DNA from: Hydractinia symbiolongicarpus
Taxonomy: Eukaryota > Cnidaria > Hydrozoa > Anthoathecata > Hydractiniidae
Length of the DNA stretch: 64,000 nt
Assembly (NCBI RefSeq): GCF_029227915.1
Contig: NC_079884.1
Span: 24,738,001 to 24,802,000 of the forward strand
Direction: 5' to 3'
Shown in pieces: positions 43,401-55,400 of this stretch (its first letter is position 1; each line of letters opens with the position of its first letter). The translations under genes were made by a program, and so were the position numbers. Under the pieces are notes generated by a model, which saw nothing but the letters and a program-made list of their open reading frames with translations, did not search any database and was not told the DNA's origin.

Positions 43401-46400
43401 TTCAGATGACTTCCCAACATGACCATTAAAGTCGCCGCCCACCATGACAAGTTCAGTGTCTCCAAACTTTGATGTGACTGCTATTAACTCATCATAAAAC
43501 TTTATCTTCCTCACTGAGTCCACACTGTGGAGCATAAACTGACAGAAAAGTGACAATCCTATTACCTATCAAAAACTTTATCACTATAACACGACTATTA
43601 ACACGCATAACATCTATTACTTTTTCTACCCACTTCTCTGCAACGAATATGCCAACTCCTCCATATCCATCACTATTACCAATCCAAAAAAGCTTATACC
43701 TTGCCCTCCTACCTTCCACAAATCTCACTGAAGCTCCTCTCCACCTAACTTCCTGAACACAACACATATCAACATATCTACGTTCTAACATTTCAACTAC
43801 TTCACCTGCTCTACCTCTCAGAGTACCAACATTTACACTAGCCATTCCAACCTAGTGTTATCTACACTGTGATGTGATAGCTGGGTAACGGTCTGACGAT
43901 GCTCACATCTGACATCTGTCCTACCGTGCGCGACACCTTCACTCCTTAGAGTTCCAGCCCCGTTTACGCAGTTTGTCTGATTAACTATTCTTACGGCCAT
44001 TAATAAAGAGTTTTGGCATTGTTTTACAGCTGGATGCCCTTCCTAGCGCCAACCGTTCACAGACCGGACTGGGTGTTTTTTAAAGTGACACCATCACTAT
44101 GTGGCATTTCATGGGACTTCCACAATCGCCCCTTTAAACTAAGGTATGGTGGAGGACTTTCAACTCCTCTCTTGTCTCTTAAGGAGACCCTCACCCAGAA
44201 AAAAAGGTTTAATCAGGTAGTAATTTTTTTCCCTTACTGTATTCTTTAAGGCAGTGTTTCACAAATTACCATTAAAAGTATTGATTCATTTCCGTCTTTT
44301 CTACATAATTTTGTTGGTACCCCAACACTTATTTTAAATCTTATCTTTTTTTACAATAGATTCTGTAGTCGTATTAAATGCCCAAACGAGTACCTGGCAT
44401 ACATTATTCCAACCATTCATCAACGTCTTGCTGCTGATGAAGTTGTCGAACCAACAGAAGAAATAAGGCTATTACTAATAGAAAGTTTATCAAAGCTTGT
44501 GGATATTTACGATCAAGAGATTGATACTTACATTGATGAACTAGTTCAAATTTTACAAATGACATTAGTGGATCCTTTTGGCGATGTTAGGAAGGTGATT
44601 CTTTTTTCCTATTGTTATTTTGTTGTTAATAATGTAAACGTGATATTTAGTTTTTGTTTTTATCTTTTGTAGGCAAGCTGTCTATGCACAAACAAAATAG
44701 CTTCCACATCTCCTGAAAGATTTTATCAGCAAGGAGAAGCTCTTGTTTCTCCCTTGTTAAAATCCTTATCACATCAACATAACAAAGTTCGAGCTGCTGT
44801 GCTTAAGGTTTGTATGAATAAAAAATACATAACCATTTGATCAACAATAATAAGTCAAAAATAGTTATTTCGGGTATATAATAAATATGAAAACTGGGAA
44901 GCAGTACAAACGACGCCTATTGCCGTCAAAAAAGATAAAAGAAATATGATCAACTTTTATGAGAAAATCTGTTCTTTCCCTTTATACAACTTCTTCATCA
45001 ATCAATTTATAAAAAAATTTTCAATTTAAGGGAAGCATAATTAACAACAAAATTACATTTTTTCAAGTTACAATAATACTTGTCGATGCCATGCAGATGG
45101 TTGTTTAGGTTTTCACGGTAAACACATTGATATGATAAATACACTGTGACTTGAATTTTAAATCAAGCAATGTGCATGATGTGTCAAAGTTCTATTTTTT
45201 CTTAAAGCTTACAATCATGATAATAATTTCCTGTGGTATTAATTATTATAAGCAGAAATGTTTTAAAAAGATTTTAAAAATATTATCTGTTAACCTTTGT
45301 TTATAGACAATTGGTATTGTTGTTCTTGCTACCAGTGGGAGAGCAGTTGACGATGTGTTCACTCACATTGCCCAAAGAACATTTGATCATTCAGCTCCAG
45401 TGCGCCTTATTGTGACAGAAGTTGTTGGAAAATGGATTCTTGAGCTGCGTGATAGGTGTGTTATTTTGAAATAGAACCAACTAGTATATCGACTGTGAGG
45501 TTTTTAAACATTTTATTTTACTGTGGTATGGAGTTGCACGTGTTTACTGATTATAAAGCACTGGATGTTACTTTTGACAAATTTTATTATATTTATTTTT
45601 ACTTCATAACTTATATTAAGAACATCTTAAAATATGTGTATATGTGTACATCTTGATTAAGACTAATCAAGATGTTCTAGGTGAGAAGTGTATACGTAAT
45701 GATGAAGGTGTTTTGGCTAGCACAGAGGAGAAGAAAAGGGTAGCTTGGAAGAATTATGATAAGAGGTTGCTTAACACTGAGTTTGATTGGAATGAGGATA
45801 ATTTGTCTGATGATGATGTTGTAGAAGGGCCAGCTATGCAGATCAAGACAGAATTGGTAATGGAGGCTATTAGGAAATTAAAGATTGGAAAGGCTGCAGA
45901 GATGGTAAAAGCATCTGGTTATATTGGATTTGAGCTTATTACAAGTCTTGCTAATCAGATTATAAAGGATGGTGCTATTCCAAGTAAGTGGCAGTCGAGT
46001 GTGAATTGTTTCAAGGGCAAGGGTGATGCATTAGAAAGAGGTAACTATAGAGGTTTGAAGTTGGTTGATCAAGTAATGAAGAATTTATATAGATAAGATG
46101 CAATTTGGTTTTGTTTCAAGGCGTGGCACTACAGATGCAATATTTTTACTCAGACAGCTTCAGAAAAAGTATTTAGGAAAGAGAAAGAATCTCTATTTTG
46201 CCTTTGTAGATTTGGAGAAAGCTTTTGATAGAGTGCCACGTAAAGTTATTTGGTGGGCTATGAGAAAATTAGGTGTGGATGAGTGGCTATAGTTACAATG
46301 GTACAGTCTATGTACAGCAATGCTAGAAGTCGTGTCAGGATTAACGATTCACTAAGTGATGAATTTAGTGTTAATGTTGGTGTACCTCAGGGTTCTGTAC

Positions 46401-49400
46401 TTAGTCCTTTGTTGTTTTTTCTAGTCTTAGAAGCGCTGTCGATGGAGTTCAGAACAGGTTGTCCATGGGAGTTATTGTATGCAGATGATTTGGTTCTCAT
46501 AGCAGAGTCGATAGAAGAATTAGTTGAAAAGTTTGAGAAGTGGAAGAAAGGACTAGAAGAGAAAGGGCTAAGGGTGAACACAGTAAAGTCTAAAGTCTAA
46601 TTAGTAGCATTGCAGCTAAGTGTGACCTTGTAGCTGGAAAGTGGCCTTGTGGAGTTTGCAGGAAAGGGGTTGGTAGTAACTCAATTTTATGTCAGACTTG
46701 CAAGCATTGGGTACATAAGAAGTGCAGTAGTATTGGTGGAAGGTTAAGAGCTGACATTCAGTTTGTATGCAAGCGTTGCAAAGGTGAGATTACAGAGAAT
46801 GAAGTATTTCCAGCTTTAATGATGTACAACAGAAGCTCGTTAGAGTTAGTTGGGAACTTTTGTTACTTAGGTGATATGTTGGGCAGTGAAAGGGGTGTTG
46901 GAAGAAGTGTTACTTGTAGGATAGGTGCTACTTGGAAAAGGTTCAGAGAGTTACTTTCTTTGTTGACTAGCAGAGTCTGGTCAATTGAGGTAAAAGGTAG
47001 GTTGTATGAGGCCTGTGTAAGAAGTGTACGGTAGTGTAACATGGGCAGTGAAGCAGAAAGATCTTGACCATTTAGAAAAAAATGATATGAAAATGGTTAG
47101 GTGGATGTGCAACGCCAGTCTGAGAGACAGGAAGAGTTCAGATGAAATAAGAAGCAGGTTAAGTATCCGTAGAATTAAAGATGTTATCCAGATAAGAAGA
47201 TTGAATTGGCTGGGGCACTTGGAAAGAATGGAGGGGGATAATTGGGTAAGGAAGTGTAGAGACTTGATAGTTCCTGGGGCAAAGCCCAGAGCCAGACTGA
47301 GAAAGACTTGGCAGGATAGACTTGATACAGAGGAAGTTGAGGTTAGATCTGACACAGTCTAGATCAGATTGGAAGAGAGTCATTAATATACCCCGTCCAA
47401 CCCATGCTAGCATGGAAAACAAACGTTAAGCCGAGAATGTTGATGATGATGATGATATGTGTGTATAAAAGCACACTTTTTCATAACAAGACTATCATGG
47501 TTCAAAAGTATGGTTAAAAAATTTTAAGAGCGTAGTTATTTGTTTTGTTTTTCCAGAAGCGTTTTGAGATGTAATTTAGGCTTTAAAAAACCCAGGGGTT
47601 TGTAATCAAGTTTTCCATATCACGAAATACATAGTGTATGCGTTTCCAAATCTGTCGCATGGTGAGACGCTTTCAAATTTTTTATTATGCATAATTTTTT
47701 TCCACCTTTGTGATATTTTTTCTTTAGATACTCGTTTTTTCAAAAACTTATTCCACTGTTACTGAGTGGTCTGTCAGATGATATGCCTGAAATAAGAGAA
47801 GAAAGTTTAAACTACTTTAGAAAGGTAATATGTATATTTTTTTACTAGGCAAATGAGATGGAGAACAGTATTTTGTGATTATTTTCAAACAGATTGCTAA
47901 TCGAGTTGACGTTTTAGGGAACTGCTCTTTACCAGGTGCATCGTTTGGATAAAAAATATTTTGTCAGCACGGCCTGAAAGCAAGGAACACTTGATATTTT
48001 GTTTGTTTATTTACGTTTAATCACTACAAAAATTTTGATATGTTCAAGTTGGTCAGGCACACTCTTGATATATTATTAGGAAGGTAATAAAACGTCTCCC
48101 TCACTTAGAAGGAAAAGTTTTTATAACGTTCTACTTAAATCGTTATTCTTCAATAAGGGTTATTCTTTAACAAAGCGTCTAAAAAATTAATTTTTTTTCC
48201 CTCTTAAAATAATACATAATCGAAACCCTGTTGATATATTTTTTATGTGCATATAAAAAACTTTTTTTTTAAAAAAAATACTCTTAATACTCTTAAAATA
48301 CATTGTATTTTCTTTCCAAAAGTTTAGTCTTCTAACTAGAAAATCATGTTACCAAGCTTGGCAGAAATAAAGTTCTATTAAAACTGTTGGGTTTTAGACT
48401 TTTTTTGTATAAGTTTAAAATAAATGTATCAATATAGCTTTATTTACCAAAAAAATTGACTTAAGATCTCTGTGTATAAAAAACTTATAAATAAAATATT
48501 TTAATTATATTATAAATAAAAAACCTAGATAACAAAGGGAAAGTATTCCTTAAGGCAGTTCCCCTAGAAAAAATGTCTAAATTTTAAGAATTGTCTTCTA
48601 CCTGTTTTCAGACGACAAATTCATTTTAGAAAACGATGGTAGGTAGCACTAATTATAAATTTAGGTTTTTATTGCAAGAATTCTTAAAGGTCGAAGTACA
48701 CACACTTTACAATTTTTCTCTGTCATTGCAGGCATTAGTACCACCTAGTGTTTAAATGAAACCGATTTTCAAATCGAAGTTTTGTCTTTCAGTTTTTTTG
48801 TCGAGATATTAAGAGAGCCTGTTTCACCCTGTTTTAGCTTTTCTTTTGTCCAAAATATACCGCATCAGTTCTCTGGAAGACGAGCCAGCCTTGCGAAAAT
48901 GCACATCACTCAATCCATACACGTGACACTTAGGAATATACACGGCCAAAAAGGCACTTAAAATAAAGCATGTTATTCAGTTATTTGGTTAGGCGTCAAG
49001 CAGCAAAATGTCATATTTTGCCTATACTTTTCCTAGCAACGGGTAACCATGGCAACCAATCAATGAAATTTTTGACTTAATTTTGTGGAACTGTCACATA
49101 CTATGATATCCTTGTCAAGTATCTTCAGAAAGGACAATCCTCTGCGATATAGTTTTTTTCTAGGGGAACCACCCTAGGCCCTGATTATATAGGAAAGGGA
49201 ATCATGGATAAAAGTAAAGCATACAGAAAAAATTATTATGTTTTGTCTGTGTTTTTTTTTTATTTGCAGAAGCGAGTTCAAGATATTTATTATTTTATTA
49301 TCTCATTAACTGCATTAGAAGACAGATGTCATACAATTTTTTTCTGCATTTATACTGAATTTGCCTTTTATTGCCTAAATATTGAGTCCCTGAAAACCAT

Positions 49401-52400
49401 ATGATTTTCCATAGGAAGTTAAACATGCCTATCTCTCTAAGACTGACATGATGATTGAGTAATTTTATAACTTTTCCCTTGTGGCTCTTTTACTATCCCA
49501 GAAAACTTATGGTACATTGTGTAAAAGAAGCACCAACGTGCGGTGGCATTATGGTAGAGCGTTTGCCTCCAGTGCGGAAGGTTTTGGGTTGAGCTGAGTC
49601 ATGCCAGAGACTATAAAAGTGTGAATCTATTCTTTCTGCTTAACGTTCAGCATGATATCGCGGTTGTCTAGTTGAGCGGCTGTTGTGCTTGCACCCCTTC
49701 TGTAGCTTAATGAAAGCTGTAAATGCACTAGGACCCCATTCGCAGGACGCTCATTGATATCAGTTCTATTAGGAACTGAAGAGGCTATCCTGGGTAAATA
49801 ATAATAATATTAATAATAATAATATCAGAGGTGCTTTTAGTTGTTTTACACAACTCAGTTTTTTTCATGGCTTATTATAGCACACCATAATCATTTTGCA
49901 TGTGTCTTCATGTATGCATGCTACTACTCCTCTCTTCGAAAGAAGTCTCCTGTTTTGACGTCGCGCCGTAACGTCAGAAATATTAACAAATCAGACATAA
50001 CTTTTTCGGCGACATTAAAGGAAAATAAACTCAGCCATTTTGCCTGTTACAGACAGACAGACACACACAGTCTCTGTATTATTATAAGTGATAAACTTTG
50101 TTTCTTTCACATATAGCACTTACTTCTCGTCTAAATTATTTTTCTTTTTCTTTACTTTTTCGCTAGTAAAATGTCAATCCATTAAATATGTCTTTTTCTT
50201 TTCAGGCAGGTAAATTATACGAAGAAGAAAATGAGAATGATTTTAAAGATAAATTGGAATATCATACAGTGAAGCATTATGAACACTTGTTAGGTATGTG
50301 GCTGATAATATGACTTGTCCTTTTGGTTTTCTGGTAATGTGCTATGGCCTGTTCTTTAAGTTTTTCGGGTAATGTACTGGGTTGCTGCCCTGTAGAATTT
50401 TCGATAGGTTAAAATAGATCAAAACTTAGAAAAGGTGCTAATAAAAATATGCACATTGTATTCTAAAAGTTTTGATATCATCAAAAAACCCCAGACAGTA
50501 TACAGGGTAGGTTACACTGCTACAAAATGTTGTACATAAATAATTATACAAAATTGTATATTTCTGTACAGATGTAACCATGATGTACAATATATTGTGA
50601 CTTCGAACTAGAACTAGCAGGTTCCTGATAAATTAATTTTAAAAGAATTGAATATGCCCTTGTTTTTTCTCATTTATCTAAACAAACGTGTGTAATATTT
50701 ATATCTTTCTTGTTGTTTGTAGAAAATTGTAATTATAGAAAATTGTAAGCTAGTTACTACAATTAATTGTACCCTAATAAAACTACCCTAATACATATAT
50801 TGTTTGCATGCATCATGCCAGGAGTGTTATAAACATATTAAAAAGTGGTAAGAGAAGGTCTGATCACACTTTTTTTTGGTGGAGACTATGTGATCTAACT
50901 CAACCTTTTATTACGAAGGAGTAGTTTAAAAAAGTTATAAAAAAATCTTTTATATTGGCGTATTTTACAATTTAATTTATTTTATTTGTTATTTATAATT
51001 TCTATTAAGTAATTTCTATTATAAAATATGTAACACACAAAATGCCTTTTTTCAAGATTATGTCACAAAAAGATCAAAAAATAAAATTTGAAATGATGTG
51101 AAATTTTGCGCTTGAACATACAAGGTTTTCGTGCAATAGTGAAATTGTGTTTCACACTTGTACCAATATTGGGTGTTTTATTGTGTGAATTGACTGCTAT
51201 ACAACTGCCAGAATATAGTTTCTTGTGTTGTGATTGGTCGATTAAAAGTTTTATAAAGTGCAGCGATTCTTTTGTTTACAACATTTTGACACAGCGATGG
51301 CTGCTATGAATTAAATTTTAGTTTTCCTATGTTAATATTCCAAAAGGTTTTCCAGATTATTATTCTAAAGAGACCTTCCTTTTTATGTTTTTACATCTTG
51401 TTTTTCGTTTTTAGTCCATGACAGACCTAGCCTAGGTTGTCGAGTGTTGATACAAAGGAATTTCTCCAAGATTCTACCTGCTATTGTACATGATATCACA
51501 GATTGGACACCAGCAACAAGAATTAAAGTAATTAAAAAATATTTTATTTTTACAGTGTTTTACAGTGTACAATCATATTTTTAAACCTTCCACACAGTTG
51601 TTGTTGCACCAGTATGCTGTCCACATTAAGTTGTTGGTTTAAAAATATTTTAACTGATTCCTTTTTTTGTCTCATTTTTCTTAGTCAGCACAGCTTCTCT
51701 ACCATCTTGTTTTCTACTGTGAGGACCACGTAACTATGCATATGGAACTATTATCACAAGGTTTATATAAAGCTGCACAAGATGAAGAAGTAGAAGTAAA
51801 ACGATCGGTGAATATGTGAATTTTCTTTTTGTATGTGATAACACCTAATTTTCTTCCATGTTGAAGAATCTTGAAAAAACACTTTTCTTCAAAGAATGTA
51901 TGGAGATTATACATATTTATCTCAGTAATCATAGCCACATTCTGCCACTTTGCTCAAAATGGTCCTGCCATAACTCCCTCATGCAGATTACTTAATTACT
52001 TCATGCTAGTAGGCAGGCAGGGATGCACAGAATGGCGACGCAGGAATTTACGTAAGACGAGTGAATTACTGTGGATTCTTCCATACGCTAGGAGATGAAG
52101 TGCATATACTTTCTAGTAAATTCACTGACACTAATTGATATAAGATTTTTTCTTAAAATAACGGATCAAGATGGGTGGAAGGTAGATTGATTTGAAAACT
52201 TTGACGGAAGCCACAAAAGTAGCAACAAATTTTAAATTTTGCTTACAGGTGTGCAATAATATTTGATATCATAGTCCTGTTTTTTTTCATAGGTTGTAAA
52301 GACAGCAGAACTTATTGGGCTATTTGTTGAACCGGCTGTTTATTGCAAGCTCATCCTGTCTCATCTAGAGAATGTATCTTCATCATCACCTTTATCATTG

Positions 52401-55400
52401 TCAAGTAGTTTAGCCATCCTGGCAGCTTATATAAGAGGCGCCAATTACGAACTGTTGGGAACTGAAATAAAGGTAATTCATATGTTGCAATTTCTAATTG
52501 AAGCAAATTACTTTGAAAACGAGAAAAGAATATTATTGCACAATAAATTAGGGAAAGAATGTGTGGCATTAGTGCATGTGGTTAGACTTGTTGCTTCCCT
52601 CTGATCTCTCATTTTTATCATACTCTCTGCTCGTGTGTCAATAAAATTTTATAATAAATATTTTTATACAAATTCTATAATTCAACAATTTTTTTACTAA
52701 AGTTTAGTACGGATACTCAATGAAATAAAATTATCTTTCCGCTTGGACAAAAAAGTCAAAATTGATCAGTTAGAAAATAGAAGTCAAAACGTTTATTACG
52801 TACGCTTTTCAACAGAATAACAGTGACCACGATCGAGCCCACTGTTTCCGTGCAAATTGAAGGCAACTATTTTTCATTTTCATGGCATCAACCTTCGCCC
52901 AAAAATTCTTGTGTTTATTGTTGCGTTTTAAATTTATTTTAGAAGATTTGCAAATGTTTGGAGAGTACTGATATTTGCAGCAGCGTAGATGCTACATGTC
53001 AAACGGAGCTAACTGCTTGCCTCAAGGCACTTATTTCTAAGACTGGCATAAATCATGCCGACATCAGTTGCAGTGTATTTAAAATGCTGCTGAATGTTTT
53101 TGCAGTTGCATCCTCTGATGAGATCAGAATCAAGGTATGTATGATGCGTGTTGCTTGTGTTGTGTATTTCTACCCTGTTGGGTGTGACAATTCAACGTTT
53201 TATTTGTAGCATGGGCGTAAGTTTTACACTCAAATATTTCGCTATGAATTTCTTCAGCATTACCTGTGTGTAATTCCAAATTTTAAATCTTTAAAAACAC
53301 GGATTCTAAAACGAATTCTGACCTGGAAATATTTGTGCTAGTTAATTTCTATTTAAAAATCCAAAAGTGCACGCAAGTTTGCCTATTCATAATCGATATT
53401 CTTTGTGTTTCTTTATTGTGGACCATCGAATAGTTCCTAACCTTTAATTATTATCATTAATGGCCCTTTTTTAACCAAGTTATGGTTAACCAATGCTGTC
53501 GCCTGAATAAAAAAACAAACAAACAATTTTTCATTTGTCAAATTAATTCTCGTCAAAATTATTTTTTCAGTACTGTTTCTTATAATGTTGTTAGTTAAGA
53601 AATTGGTACCCTTTCTTACCCAGGTTTTAAGTTGAAATGAGTGAAACATACTTGTATACAAGTTTTAAAAACTGCATGGACACGATGCATGTAAAATTAA
53701 CATGACATGAGCATATTATTCTCTTCTTGTATAAATTCACTAATAATTCATATTTCAACAGCCAACTTATTTTTTCGTCTTTTAGGTGCACAGTTTGATG
53801 GACAATTTAGCGAAAATGTTGAATATGGACAGTCGTTACAAGTTGTTTGATAGTCATGCACAAGAAATATTAACAGGGTTGAAGGTAAAAGAGTTTGATG
53901 ATTTAGCAGTTTCTAGCTGATATTAACACTAACAGCAAAAGATGACTATTTTCGGCTGTGTCACAGAATTGCGTGAATGCGAACAAAAATTGTACATTAT
54001 TAATGCATACTGATTTGTTCCTTTTTAACCTACAATATATAAGACGGCTATTGATAGGCCCAAATTTGGAATCGCCACATTCCTCGATTAAGCTCTCTGG
54101 GATAAACGTTACGCCTTCTGCAGATACTGCTGCAAGCCGTGTTGTAAGATTAAGGGTAAGTGTGGCACCTTTCTTTTAGTTTTCCGGCCACTTCTCCATT
54201 TCTTGGTGGAGTGGCGATAGCCTTGGAAAGGGTGAAAATAGAAAACCTTGATGCCTTATATTGAACGTGCGTTCTTAATATACAGAGAGGAATTAGACCA
54301 AATATGTATAGAGAGCACTCTCAAGTTGATATCTAAAGCTCTGTTCGAACATGGACTAGTGCTATTCTACCCTGTTTTTTTTTTATTTTAGTCAACGTGC
54401 GACGTGTGGACGAATCAATCTCCTGAATGCTACATTTTTGTATCTCTGTTATCAGAAGCTGGTCCAAGCATATCATGCTTGTTAGACACTGCAGTTCCTA
54501 TGTTTGTACAGTGTTGTGATATTTCGAAAGATGCTGAAATGAGACAAAAGTAGGTGGTTGAAATTTTTGCTTTGATGGATTTGACTGAATTATGAATGTT
54601 AACCAAACTGCCCAATGTTTTAGTGCTTCTGAAACATTTTAATTTATAATTTATGTTTTATGGAAAAAGAAAAGTGAATGCAATGTCGGATTTTGTTAAA
54701 AATCAAGCTGGCCAATTAATCTAAAACATTTTTTTATTTATTTTTTATTTCCATAGCTCTGACAAAAGTTGCGGCTTAAGTTCTGAAAAATAAGAGTGGC
54801 AGAAAGTATCAAAAAAGCCGCATAATAAAAGTATAGTAAAATAAAAAAACTATTTTAGATCAATCGCTTATGTTGGATAGTCGAAATAGTTCAGAAAATA
54901 TTCAGCCTTTTTGGAAATAAGAAGGGTCAAATTTTCTTGATCTTATAAATCTCAATATTTTTAATCTCAGTAAAAAGAACTAACCAATACAGGTTTCCAG
55001 AATTACATGTTTTTTAAAATTGTTATCAACATCATTAAATTAGAGTGTGTATATATTTTTAACTTAATCCGACATGTAAAAATGCTGTTTTGGTGATATT
55101 AATGTTACGGTCAAAATATTCTTAATTTTTTTACTTATACTCGGTTTTAAGCAGAGTTCAATTAGTTCAAAATTAAAAAACCTGTTGTAACAGGTTGTTT
55201 GTTTGTTTGTTGTATGAATCTAAAGATTTCACATTCTATCCAGTTTCAGGTAAGAATTACAAAAATCACGTTCATTTTGTTTGCAAAAGCTGAGAAATAG
55301 CAGCGGTATTAATAATTTACCTCTTCCCAAATTTTCACAAATTTATAATTAACATAAAGAAGGTAGCAATTTAAAAACAAGCTTACCCATCCTTACAGTT

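Larger units (their letters stand above)
40790..44205 (-). mobile_element. Nearly full-length RTE-like LINE in DNAAF5 intron 2
   Basis: Read on the minus strand, the element has a 5' region, an apurinic-type endonuclease, a reverse transcriptase and a short 3' UTR ending in (GAT)n. The 3' UTR contains the perfect palindrome CCATGCTAGCATGG. The endonuclease part is like the BovB/RTE-derived CFDP2 domain. It lies antisense to DNAAF5. The 5' limit near 44,205 is approximate. Two frameshifts in the endonuclease and one inserted base near 41,297 make it inactive, but the long open polymerase frame shows it is young. Confidence 0.88.
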
